From positions 372,001 through 436,000 of the forward strand of contig MBPM02000058.1 of the NCBI GenBank assembly GCA_001695595.3: a stretch of DNA of 64,000 nt. Reading direction: 5' to 3'. A model generated the notes under the pieces. The model was not told where the DNA came from, made no database searches, and saw only the letters and a program-made list of their open reading frames with translations. Each line of letters opens with the position of its first letter. Positions within the stretch are counted from its first letter, which is position 1. Positions 1-11,181 of the stretch are shown here, one piece after another. Origin of the DNA: Plasmopara viticola. Lineage: Eukaryota > Oomycota > Peronosporomycetes > Peronosporales > Peronosporaceae. Both the position numbers and the translations under genes were made by a program.

Positions 1-174
1 GACATTCTGTAAGAGCTACAACGAAAATGTTAATTACATATTTGACGACTCATGGCAGCCTACAAAATTATCGATAGGGAGTGTTATAGCACTAGCATAA
101 ACATTGTGTTTGTAGTACGATGGGACCTGTGGGTCAGATGTGCAATTTGTGAATCAAACACATAAAAAAATCAC

Positions 175-555
175 AGTCTCGGATGAAGTTCGATAAACGT
201 TTGTCGTTAAACGAGGCTTGGGCGGCGAGCGGAGCGAAGTCGGTGAAGGAAAGTAAGTTTTTAATGTTTAAAGCGAATTAAGAAGTGACATTATATGGAG
301 AGCTCGACTTTTTTGCTTGCTACAGCTTAACAGTCGGCTTTCTGTCATCCACACTAAAGGCTATCATTGTTCTTTACAAGGTCTGTTGATTCCTAATGAT
401 TATGGAACATCACACCCTTTCTTCTGCTCTGAAATTGTTAATCGCCTACGTCTTTTGGATGGTACTAATTTGTATTTTGCAGATAATGAAACTATATGGC
501 GTAATAAGCGTTACTGGCAAACCTGCCGGTGACGACGAGTACGTAACATGACTTC
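175..555 (-). repeat. Left LTR (3' LTR) of the Gypsy relic
   Basis: Shares interrupted blocks with 4245-4640 in the same orientation. These include an LTR-like start region rich in CGAGG/GGCGGCGAGC, the AAGTGA-A-TATGGAGAGCTC block and an end near CGGTGACGACGAGTACG. Many substitutions and indels separate the two copies, so the insertion is old. Confidence 0.5.
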
Positions 556-789
556 ACTTTCAGGTGATGCCTGTTTAAAAGATAGGGCTCATTTTTTTGA
601 GTTTCTAATAGAGGTCGTTGAGTCCGGGGTTCTGCTTAAGATTGCCCACGGCCTCTTGAGTGGCTTCCTTATTGGTGACCAAGCTGCCGCGCTTAGAAGA
701 AAAGAGTTTCCTTGTACAAACATTGTCCAGTTACGGCGTCAATGAGTTGTGCCTCGGAGCCAACGGCCGACATGACTTTATTTAACTAT

Positions 790-2200
790 TGCCGACGCTT
801 GGGGTCCTTGCGATATGGCTTCGACAGTGAAGTATAAAGCACTGCAAGGTTTGAGGCGTCCATTCGTGTACCATGAAGTCTGGAATACTTCGAAAAAGTG
901 GAAGCATCAATGACGCTTGAGAATGGTGAAGAAGCGTAGTTGATCGTTCGAGAGCTCGATCGCTTCTCGTGGACGTGATTTCAAATTGTCGTGAAGTGGT
1001 CCTTTCAATTTCGCAAAGTCCTTGCAGAACCTTGAGGCATAGACTTAAATGCCTTAAAAGTACTCCATTTGCTTCTTTGTCTTGAGCATAGGCCAATTTG
1101 CCATGATCTCGATTTTTTTGGTGTCCCCTCGGACGCCTTTTTGTCCGAAAAATTCTTATAGGCATGGGATCTCATCCCAGGCATAAAGGGCGCTTTGACA
1201 GCTTGGTGTAAAGTTGCTGTTCATCACACCGTTTGAGTACACGGTCTAAAGCCGTTACGTGATTTACGACATCTTCACTTTTTGGATCACGTTGATGTCG
1301 TCAAAGTTATTTCTAATCACATCCTTTGAGGATCAAATAACTTTTCGCAAAGCCGAACCCAAGCTTTCGCTTAATTTTATGGGAGTGACTAGATACTCAA
1401 ATAAACCATCGGGGTCAAAAAAGTGATAGATAGGATATCCGATTCACGCAATTCAGCCTGATATTAGCCTCAAGAAAGGTCCTTCCACGAAGAGCAATGA
1501 CTTCGGACATGGTGCTAAAAGTGCCTTCCTTACGCGGCATCGGTATCGCCGGCAAGATTGTCGCTAAATTAAGTTGACGGTAATCGAGCACAATTTGCCA
1601 ACATACAGGCTTCTTGACACAAAGTGTAAGTGCCGTAAACGCAGACGTACTTGGTCGAAAAATGCTCTATCTTTGCTTTATTCTTGGATTGCTATGCGCT
1701 GATGAGGACTTTAGTGCCATTGTTCGACAAATATCGGCTACGCACCAGGCTTAAGTAAAACTTCGTGCTTAGTACCTATGTGCTGGAGGTGTCTCGTTAG
1801 TAAACTCTGTACTAATTACTGTGTCTGCATACTCGCGTAGCATTCCATACGCCGTATTGTCCACTCTTATTTCTTAAAAATATTTGTTTTTTCAGAATTT
1901 TGTGGGGTGACGGCGAAGACAGCTTCAATGTCTTTGTCGCGACGCAAAATTCTCAGGAACTGTTGAGACGAAATTAGCTGCGTCATTCTTTGACGGCCAA
2001 GGTGGCTTTGTTGTGGATATTAATTGAAAATATCGCGGCCCTGATTCAAGCGAGCTTTGCCTTTTTTAGTAGCCCATCTGATCGAACATTGATTCTGCGG
2101 GTTTCATTAGATTGCCGTGTGTTGTTGCGAGAAATCGTGCGCCCTGTAGTCCAGTAGAAATCTAAATTTTCGCTCACGAAGCCACATCATGCCGATGATT
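790..2200 (-). pseudogene. Ty3/Gypsy pol remnant (protease linker, RT, start of RNase H)
   Basis: Conceptual minus-strand translation across frames gives the Gypsy pol order, broken by stops and frameshifts. Near 2.1 kb is a WL-x(n)-DYRA stretch like the linker after the aspartic protease. Near 1.83 kb is LREYADT followed by TPPAHR, like the LLxEFADVFPxxLPPxR lead-in. Near 1.77 kb is HEVLLKPGA, then RPSTSAF and VLDYRQLN around 1.56-1.66 kb, matching the RPSxSPxASPVxxVxKKDGxxRxCxDYRxLN core. Near 1.27 kb is DDINV, a corrupted F/YLDDIL active site. Near 1.2 kb is QQLYTKLSKRPLCLG, like the LxxLYxKxSKCxFxxxxV segment. The order and family are secure. The protein is non-functional. Confidence 0.75.
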
Positions 2201-4244
2201 ACACACTTTTTTCAGAGTAGTCATGACTTGGAACGTTCCCAATGTTAAAAGAGAACCAGGTATCTGATGAGTCATGTACACAATTTGTAAGGGGCGTTAA
2301 ACAATCTGACTGTAATCAAGGTCGACTTACATCATCTTACCCTGGGTCACTTCGAGCTCAAGTAGCTTCACCAAGTTTTCAAATGCACCGTCAAGACTAC
2401 GCCCATTATCAATGAAGACGGTGACGTTTCTCTACTAAGTTCTTCAAAAGCTTGAGCTTTCGATTCAAGATACTATATAGTGCACCTCTAGTACAACGCT
2501 TCACTAACTTGCGTTTAAATTCGGGAGATCGCAGTGCTATGTGGCCGACAACGCTACAATTGGATCATGTCGTCGATTTAGCCAGTCGTCGTTTTGTCTC
2601 TCCTTTGTTCACAACGCTTTGGTTTCTGAGACCGTGTCTTGTTCGCACAATAGCCTGACTCTGTAGGTACCGTCTTAAACGACTTGACCGATAAACCAAT
2701 TGCTCTGCCTGAGGAAAGGGCACACTCGAAGTTGGAAGTAATTCCTGAAGAGTACTTGGACTCTCTTCCTTGATCTTTATTGCGGTCTCTTCCCGTAATC
2801 ATTTCTGAAAATGACCACTATACCACTTCTTTGGTTTCAAATTCACTTAGGACATCAAGTCCTGGAGTTAAGAGCCGTACTCGTGGATATTTCCCTTTGT
2901 TTTTGGTAGAAAAGCTGCCCTAAACTCGAAATTCATGGGCCTGAAGTGTGTGCGCAGTTGGCATTTATACCGTGCCCATCTTTCATGCGCTCACGGTCGG
3001 CTGAAAAGGCATGGTACCAATATAGTTAGTATTTGTCTAAATAACCTGAACTAAGCGCCACAATGTCGAACGACTCTGTTGTTATCATGTGGCGCTTATT
3101 GGCATGTTACTGTTCCGTTGCGATGATCCATAATGCAATGTTCTCGCCGAATCTCCCTTTACAAACAGAAGGATCATTTTTCTTTTACTCGCCTCTTGGT
3201 GCAATTGAGCTTGCATTTGAGTTCGCACCTGGGCTGGATATTTTTGTTGTTGCTGAGTGAGATACGACAGTAGTTACTGCATGGGCAGTGTGTCTTAGCC
3301 TGCTACTGCAGAAAAGGGTACGTGAGCCTAAACGGCTGGATTGCTTGGTCTTTGGCTGTTGCCGCATGTTGCGAAGTCAGTGCTCGTGAACTTGAGCGCA
3401 TTGTTGGCCGTAAATATTCATTGCCGTTGAGGGCACTTATTCGGCTATGTTGAAGAGGTCTTGGGTGTGGAGACGGGTGCTCAATCGTGTTGAGTCATGC
3501 TTGCTGGACTTTCCAGCGCCCTTTGTATAATTTACCAGGCCCTCATAAAGCCTCAGAAATGAAAAAAAAACTGATTATATTGCAGACTACTCTTTTTATA
3601 TAGAAAGAAAGGTTGGCCGTATGATTTTTTTAAAGCTTCGCGTTTGCTGGAAACGGCACTTAAGGTTCCAGTGATGTCGTGCATTAAATTATTGGCACCT
3701 GAATTAGTTTCGGCTTTGTTGAACAAACTTCAGCCGTTGTACCGTTGTTGATCACAAGTTCTTTCGAAGCTTGCCGAGCTCCTTATTACGACTTGCTAAG
3801 AGTACATTGGTGTCAATAGACGGTTGTGTGGTTTCACGAGTTTTCGCTTTCCCATTTAGCGAACTCGAACGAAACAGCTCAGTAGTAACGAATGAGATTA
3901 AGCACAGCCAAGTGAGTAATTTGTTGGAAACTTATTCTTCGTATTGTAGTAGCGGGACAGAAAGTCACAAAAAGGCAAAATCTTAAATCGTCAGAAGAAC
4001 TGGAGGAGTTTCGGATATTTGTACCACACTAGATACAGTGTGTGTGTGTTGGTGCAACCACTTTGATTACCACTGAAAGTTAAGTTCATGCTAAACGACT
4101 AACTTTTGTAATCTTTCACTTCTTACTATGTGGCTTGTACCAATAATCACAAGATGACTATGTGACCACGAGCACCCTTGCCTTGAGCTCTTGAGCTGAC
4201 ACGACAAGTGCTACTATGTAACACAGTATCGGAGGAAGCACATT

Positions 4245-4640
4245 GAAACTCGATCGGCGGACGAGGCTATGGAGGCAAACAGGGCAAAGTCGGTGAATGG
4301 GGAGAAGTGTTTGTTGCTTTAAGCAACTTGATAAGTGATACTAAATGGAGAGCTCTAACAAACTCTTGCCTTGCTACAGCCTTACTCGTAGCTCTCAGCC
4401 ATTACTTGCTACCGTCCTTGAGGCTAGAATTTTTCTCTAGAGTATCTGGCTTTTAACACATCCGAGATTAATTTCAGCTAATAAAGCCTCTTGATTCTCA
4501 TCGATATAGGGACATCCAGAATTTTTTTCCTGCCTTAAAACCGTATAATCGCCCAACTGCATGGACAATACTATTTTTGGAATATTGGGATTATAGACGT
4601 TACCGCGGTGACGACGGTTACTTCACGCATAAGGTCGTAT
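4245..4640 (-). repeat. Right LTR (5' LTR) of the Gypsy relic
   Basis: Diverged partner of the repeat at 175-555. The clearest shared blocks are AGTCGGTGAA near 4290, TGGAGAGCTC near 4345 and GGTGACGACG near 4608. Since pol is on the minus strand, this copy is the 5' LTR. Confidence 0.5.
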
Positions 4641-7109
4641 CTTGTTCTGGGTTTTCAAAATCATGTTTAACGTGCGCCGTCTACCATGACTAGTCATCAC
4701 ATCAGGTTTGAACTAGCAAAAATTGCTCTTTGTCTTTTTCGCAGTATATCACATAGAACCCTTGCGACTTAGAAATCCACGACGTGCAGTAACAAAAGAC
4801 TTGGAGAGGTAATTATCAAAAAGTTAAGATTGTCATGCACGATGATACAAACGCAAACCAAGACTCAACCCAGCCTATATGAAATTGATAGCAATGGAGG
4901 AGAGGACAATGCGTGAGATGACACGGGCATAATTGCTGAAGCAAGCCGGACCCAAGCAAAAAATCGGTGCCAAGGCCTCGATATTTGATAGCACAAAACC
5001 TTAAAAGTTGCAAGCGTCATAAACTGGTGAGAGGTATGCATACACATTCAAGTCAGCGATAAAATTCAGTGTACAGCCAAGCAATCCGTACTTGGTATTT
5101 GAAACAGACGAAGTTGCTTCGTACGTAAATATTTGTTTTGCGGAAAATAAATCAAAATCGGCAACGGATGAAATTTTGTGGCAAGGAAACGCTAGCACTC
5201 GTTAAGAGGAAGTTTTAGTGGCAAAAAAAATCTCGCACAAGTAATTATTCAACTATGGCGGAACGTTTGTAATAGTGGCAAATCTCACTTCCGTCTATTT
5301 CTGCCGCCTGGAAATTTCTCAATCAGTTGGCGGATAATACATCATCTGACGACACGGCTTTGGATCAAAAAGTATGGCTCTTACAGTAGTTGATAGCTTG
5401 TTCTCATAGCGTACAGAGAACAAGCTATTATACCACTGTACTGGATTGCCTATCGCTACCTCTTGCTCAGTATCGTTTTCGAGCGCCACTAGCCAGCCTC
5501 AGAACAAGACACCTCTTTATTGGCAGCAACACCAGCAAATTGTATGCACGCTTACATGCTGGACAAATCTCTGCTGTTGTGTTTCTTCTTGCGTAGTGTA
5601 ATTAAAACATATATAGTAATAACTTCGCAATATAGGACACGGCTATTTCATAAGAATGAAGCTAGGATGAAACCGAGATGCCGATGGTGGTGACGCATAG
5701 CTTGATTATTGTACTTAAAAACTTGCGTACAAAGTAGAGCATAGAATGCTTTATTCCCGATAACAATTCTTAGCAAATCAAACTTTCGTTCCTTCCATGT
5801 CCTTTTGACAATGTAAGTATGCTATTGCAAGTAAAGTTGTGACGTGTGCTTCTAGCGAAATACATGTAAATCTAAAACTTTGTCTATTAGTCGGGCCACC
5901 AATGGTGCTTCTCAAGTGTAATAGGGCTGTTGGTAGCTTACAGTGTTGTGGTGTCATTTTGCCACCTCTAGTAAAATGCTAACTTTTTAGATGCTGCACC
6001 AAATTCGCGAATTTAAAAATCAGGTGCGACTCAGAAGGTTGCGACTCCATTTAGCTCTGGCTATATAATATGGTCAAAGATCTGAGCTTTTGCCTGTTCG
6101 AAGCAGATAAGTAACGGCAGTCAATTGCAGACTTCTTTTTGCGCAGCGACCGTCGTACGGGATATAAGGAATGCGATCTTGGTGTACGTATACTTAACGT
6201 CGCTAGACTTTGAGGCGCATAGTGCAAAAAATATTGCTTGAAGCAACTGAGCTAGAACAAGATATGACAAGATGGGAGTTGTAGTGTGCTACATATCGTG
6301 TCACAGCAAATGCAGCGGGAGATTTATACGGTAATTGAAGCCAGTAGTAAAGGCAACGAATTTTAAGGAATGATATAAGGCTGCGCAGATGCAACTCTGC
6401 AGACGGCCTCTGACGTAGCCAAATTTTTCGCTAGTTTTCTTAGTCTTTTACGATGCGTCCAGTTCATAATTGAAGTTGAGGTCGAAGCGACGTACGACAT
6501 CAAATTGCTTATCATTTTTTCAAGATCCAAAACCCTCTTACACGACAAGTCTACTAAGGTGACTTTGTTGTCCACTTGTGTGTCCACTCCAAGTTGACCT
6601 GTGGCATGGTGCTCAGAGTTGTAGCAAAGTGATTTGGTCAATAGCTTTACTCTGTGTAAAATTTTATGGTAAGAATAGAGACATTATGCATTATCTGTCT
6701 TCTATTAATGATTGCTTGCCTCTGTATCCACATCGACTCAAGGTCTAGCTGGTAGTGTATTTTTGTTGCTATTGTGGTGAATTCATAGATGTCTTTCAAA
6801 CGTTTAAAGCACAAATGATGGGTCTTGTATCCACCATTAAAAGATCTCGGAAGTCATTTAAGTTTCTTTCATAGGCAATCTTGAGGTTATCTCGACCTGT
6901 TGATTTTGAAATCTTGTCTTCTGAATACAAAGACTAATAGGATGTGTCGAGCTATACTCTTTGGAGATGCTACAGTCTTTCAACGAGCAATCTTTAAAAC
7001 ATCTGTGCTTGAAATATCTGTATGTGTTCCCTTATCACGATAGTATCGCGCAGTTCTTCTTCATAAATGCTAAAGGTAACTCCAGTGCAGTCACAAGGCT
7101 CGCCAAAGC
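4641..7109. other. AT-rich intergenic stretch without a recognisable gene
   Basis: Open frames here are under 100 codons, have no recognisable motif and overlap in opposite frames without conservation cues. A minus-strand frame at 6363-6641 (92 codons) is the longest and has no family features I recognise. I see no RNA gene. Confidence 0.4.
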
Positions 7110-7199
7110 AAAACTTTCGCTTTTTATCGAGTACGTGCGTCTCAAGTAATGCTCTACTTGATACATATGCATTAGAACTATCCAGCCTAACTGTTGATT

Positions 7200-7500
7200 C
7201 TCAGCCTTTAACTGCTCCCATCGAAATGACTATCATTCTTCTTTACTCCACCTGGCTTCTTACACATCCTGCATTAGTTCTATTCATTATTTAAGTCTTT
7301 TTTTGTAATGACTGTGGGACATCTGAAACTTTTTTTCTGCTCTTAAACTGAATATTCGTCTATTCTTGTGGTAGCAAGGCATGAATACGAGCTATTCCTT
7401 TAATATCACTTCTTAGTTTACTTTAAGCGGGCATCACTTTTTCTCCGTACCGACTTCGCCCTGCTCGCCGCCGAGGCCTCGTCCGACGATCGACCTTCAA
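7200..7500. repeat. Scrambled fragments related to the Gypsy LTR
   Basis: 7200-7360 resembles 4445-4560 in direct orientation: shared CTGGCTT-TTA-ACACATCC, then GGGACATC followed by a T-rich run and CTTAAA. 7390-7495 instead resembles the reverse complement of 190-310: CGAGCT-TCC, ATCACTTCTTA, then CGACTTCGC and GGACGAGG read backwards. The two pieces are therefore in opposite orientation, so this is a rearranged fragment and not a simple solo LTR. Confidence 0.35.
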
Positions 7501-9093
7501 AAAGTCTACTCCGCGAATGTGTTCCGATTCCAGCATCAGTTCAACCTAAACACCTTCTGACTACGTTTCTAAATACGCACTCATTTGACAGGTGGGTTAA
7601 TGTGCTTATAGTGCTTAACCGTCACTCTGAGAAATTTCGATGTTCTTGGTAAGGGAGCCGCTAGCTTCTTCCTAGGTAGATGTGAGGTAATTTAAGGCCG
7701 CACTGAAAATTTTCTTAAAGTATCTCTTGTCGCCAATGTGACACGAGCGTATTTTAAAAAGTATACAATACAATCAAGATTGGAGCCTAAGGATTATAGT
7801 GATTCGCAAACCGCGCAAGTAATATCGATAAATTTAAGTCCCACACGCTATGCTTAGTGCACACACCTTTCGTTCTTTTTCGTAGGCTCACTTCGGCATC
7901 ATCACAAGTCGCATTTGGTACCAGCAAAAATTTAGCGGCATCTCGCCATAGGTGCGGCGCGTTCGAAATAATTTAATCCAAGCTCAGACATAACAAGCGG
8001 TAAGCGCGGCAATTGCAAAGCACCAGAAAAGATATCATTATCATCTCGGCCTCTCATGTCCGGAGAAAGAAGTTTTCATATCTCACACGCGATTTTTGTT
8101 CAAGATCATAGAGAGTTTCGGGGAAAAGGTTGGGGTGACGCCCTCATTCCAAGCGCGGGGGCTAAATGCTTGCGCGCTTCGGGCAGGTGCTCTCGGGCAT
8201 CTGCAGGTCTCTAACGAGTCTCACCCTCGACGCGACGGTCTCCAACACCAGGGCGCCACCTCGGCTCTTACCAAGTCAGAGCTAAACAAAATAATGGAAG
8301 ACCCTCACGACATCGGTGCTGGCTGCACTGCCCGCCGAACGAGACCCGACGTATGCGGACACCACTCTATGCCGTGGACTAGCCAGACTGAGCCTAGCAC
8401 GTGTATAACTTGGCAACGCGATAACGTAAGACAATACAATACAATCATAGAGAGTGGGGTTGACCTTTTTTGGAAGAGAACTCTCGTTTTGGCCTTTGTC
8501 TAGTAAGTATTGTAAACCGACAATTTCTTCGAATTAGCGTTGTAGTAATATATATGTGAACCGGATCGACTGCAATACGATAGACTCCGAGTGACAGAGT
8601 GGTGTCTAACATACGCTCGGAGGTGTTAGAAGACGAAATTACGTCGAGACACCAATAGTGATAGGCTATTCTCCCGCCTTGACTGCTCGTCCAATAGATG
8701 AAGCGGTCAATGGACTAAGTCAGGAAGGTGCAAGTTACCGCAGACGATTCTTCAACTAGTACGGATTAAACTCGGCAATTTGACACGCTCGATTTTTCCG
8801 TACACGACCTCTAGTCCTGTGTCACAGGTTCAATGAGCCTTTGTTGTAAGACATTAACATGCTTCACGAGAAAAATTGGCGTCAGGTAAATGTACAAATC
8901 TCAATTTCCTTAGTAAATCGCTATCTAGCTAATTTCTCTTTTTGGATAGTCTGAAATTATCCAAATCTAAGGGCTTTAGATATGCAAATTTAATATTTGA
9001 GAAAGCTTGCTTTCAATTTCAGAAATTGAGGAAGCAATACTCGAGCCAGTAAGTTTTGTACTCAGGGAGGATTTCATTATACCTTCAAGTTTA
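7501..9093. other. Intergenic region, possible relic ORF at 8096-8503
   Basis: The only notable frame is plus-strand 8096-8503 (135 codons), in DNA that is GC-richer than its surroundings. It opens without an ATG at the first position and shows no domain, signal peptide or membrane segment that I recognise. It may be transposon-derived. The last 250 bp (8850-9093) are AT-rich and hold the promoter of the next gene. Confidence 0.3.
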
Positions 9094-9760
9094 ATGAGCT
9101 CGACTACTGCAGCCGCAAAGACCCGAGCCTATAGGGATCTGAAAGATGCCATCAGTACCAAAGACTGCTACTGTCTGAATGAGGACCCAAACAAGCCCTT
9201 TCGCAATCTCTTTGCCGGCGACGAGACTCTTGTGCTTAAGTCAGACGCCGATGGTGAGACTTAATTGCCATAACCTTATCTGTTGATGCGCGTTCTTCAC
9301 GTGTAGCTTGCACTCACGTGTTGTAGAGCAATTATTATTGTATATCGAATTTCAAGACGCCGTCAAGGTATTTTCGCTTAATATCGTGGCCCCGCAAGGC
9401 GATGAGGCTCCGCGTGTCATAAAGTTGTTCGTAAATCGCCCGAATTTAGGATTCTCGGACGCTGGAGATGTAGAAGCTACACAGACGATTGAGCTTAAAG
9501 AAGAAGATCTGCTACCGGAGAATGATGTAGAGCTACGATTTGTCAAGTTCCAGCGTGTGAAAAGCATCGCAATCTTCGTAGAAGAGAACAACGGTGCGGA
9601 AGAGACGGTCATTTCTAGTCTCCAATTCTTTGGTACGCTATCCTCCCTCCGAAATCTTTTCTAATTGTTGACTCCTGTACTTGATGGGTTTCACCTTCAT
9701 CTAGGTGAGCCGCTGGCTGGTACAAACATGAACGAGCTCAAGAAAATCAGCGACGAATAG
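9094..9760 (+). CDS. PITH-domain protein, three exons
   Basis: Predicted 173-residue protein. The PITH domain is known as the C-terminal domain of thioredoxin-like TXNL1 and binds the 26S proteasome. Short single-domain PITH proteins are widespread in eukaryotes. Family hallmarks run in order: CYCLNED near the N-terminus, LKSDADEQLLLYI across the first splice, then VKVFSLNIVAP, KLFVNRPNLGFSDAGD, ELRFVKFQRVKSIAIFVEEN and the terminal GEPLAGTNMNELKKI. Exons are 9094-9253, 9327-9632 and 9705-9760. Both introns (73 and 72 bp) are GT-AG and restore the frame exactly. The start is the ATG at 9094, because the upstream frame lacks family similarity. It converges with the SPATA17-like gene, leaving 52 bp between stop codons. 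Confidence 0.93.
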
Positions 9761-9812
9761 AAACATGCATTTCTACAGTTCAATGGCTATTTCCTATCTT
9801 GTACACGGGACT

Positions 9813-10970
9813 TTACACGTCAAAGCGGTCATTCGCTAGCACTTTGCTTTTGTTGCCGCCGTACGTCAAGTAGAATGGAATGTCTGGATGACGACCTAAT
9901 GACGACAGTTGAGGTAATAAATCGCGCTTGGTGCGAGGCACGCCTCGCCTTTTGTATGGATTACGCCAGTCATCCAAGTACTCACTGCCAGAATTGATAC
10001 CAGGGGTATTACGTTTTCGAGCAACGTCGTGTGCAGGATTGTAGACAGCAGCAAAGTCCGCACTACTAATTCGTCGCAGCTTCTGGTACTTTGTTTGCTT
10101 GCGTGACTCTTGCTGCACAGCGTCATAAGGACTTGTAGCTTGCAATGTTGCTTTGTCTGATGGTGGGTATGGTGCCAACCTTGATGGCCTTTGAGAGGTA
10201 CTAAGTCTCGAAGTTACGATCCGGCGAGCGTTTTGACGAATGTGGGTCTCGACAGGCACTCCAAAACTTGTTGCACTTGTTGGCTGCATCGCAGAATTAT
10301 ATATTCCCGCAACAGCACGAGTGCTTAATAAGTGATGGAGGTCTTGCGTGACTTGAGCCAGCTCTTCTCTTGCCGCTATGTCACTCTGCATCTTTTCATG
10401 TTCTTGTTGATGACGCAACCTTTCTTCTAACATTAATCGCATCTGGTGCCCCTTGGCAGCAAGATCGCTAATGTAAGCTTTGCGTTTTCGAAAGTCAAGA
10501 CGATGGGTTCGACTGAGATTTCCACGCGCTCTTTTCTGTATAATTACAGCATAATAATTTACTACTGCTTGTTGATAAGCTTGCTCTAAATCAACCCGTA
10601 ATCGCTTGCACCGTTGCTGGGCGAGGTGGCCACGATAAACGCGAGAGATCGCAACCTGGGCCTTCCTGTTAATCAAAACTTTATAAGCTGCATGGACAAG
10701 AATCTATGACATTACAAATGATGATCCCTTACGCCTGTGTCCTAAGCGCAGTGCGCACTCGCTGTCCTCTCCAAATCCGCTGAATGTCGACGGTGGCCTT
10801 GCCTTCAGTCTCTGCGTGTGCTTTAGCGTCACTGCGTTAAAAATAATACACAATCCATAACCAATCTTCTGAACGTTAATAACATGTAGAGCTGCCACGC
10901 ACACGAGAAGCAGGTGCAGACGCTCTAGTGTCGCCCCTCGCTTCTGCCAGCAGTCGTAAAAGAGCGCCAT
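9813..10970 (-). CDS. SPATA17: SPATA17-like IQ-motif flagellar protein, three exons
   Basis: Predicted 339-residue homologue of spermatogenesis-associated protein 17, a calmodulin-binding IQ protein tied to motile cilia and flagella. I assign exons 10970-10903, 10831-10733 and 10665-9813, with GT-AG introns of 71 and 67 bp that keep the frame. Exon 2 encodes an IQ motif (VDIQRIWRGQRVR). The exon 2-3 join gives a second (VAISRVYRG), and a third follows at VIIQKRARGNLSR. Downstream, a charged helical stretch leads into LHHLLSTRAVAGIYNS, matching the LLST-x(4)-GIYNS signature of the family. The length is close to the human protein (about 360). Exon 1 (22 codons) is the least certain part, chosen because donor, acceptor, phase and intron length all fit. 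The gene diverges from the LRRC46-like gene. Confidence 0.82.
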
Positions 10971-11181
10971 CGCGACAAAATCGAAAGCGCCAATGGAGCC
11001 AGATTTAGACTTGACTTTTTGTCGCCAAGTAGTGGCGCAAGTTACGGTCACTGATTGGTTAAGGGCTTCAACACGTTACTGCGTCCTGTAACGGATGCAC
11101 TTTCAAGCGACGTAAGACTTAATATTCGACATCATCCTCTGTCGTACCCGCCTTAGTAATCAATACATCGTGTGTCGTAGC
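10971..11181. promoter_or_regulatory. Bidirectional promoter region
   Basis: Only 211 bp separate the proposed start codons of the divergent SPATA17-like and LRRC46-like genes, so both promoters must lie here or overlap the first exons. I see no TATA box or obvious ciliary X-box. Shared regulation is an inference from the arrangement and from the common flagellar theme. Confidence 0.5.

Larger units (their letters stand above)
175..4640 (-). mobile_element. Degenerate Ty3/Gypsy LTR retrotransposon
   Basis: A decayed element about 4.5 kb long, read on the minus strand. Two diverged direct repeats at about 175-555 and 4245-4640 bracket a region with Gypsy pol remains. I matched the repeats by eye through shared blocks: the run around AAGTCGGTGAA, the TGGAGAGCTC block and the CGGTGACGACG block near the inner end. 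About 2.2-4.2 kb should hold gag and protease, but I recognise no motif there. A small perfect inverted repeat, AGCGCCACA/TGTGGCGCT, lies near 3055-3101. The boundaries are approximate, and no target duplication can be assigned because the ends are eroded. The element cannot code for active proteins. Confidence 0.6.

Noticed and set aside
9352..9612. Minus-strand ORF over the PITH gene
   Set aside because: Antisense shadow of exon 2 of a gene confirmed by domain and splicing.
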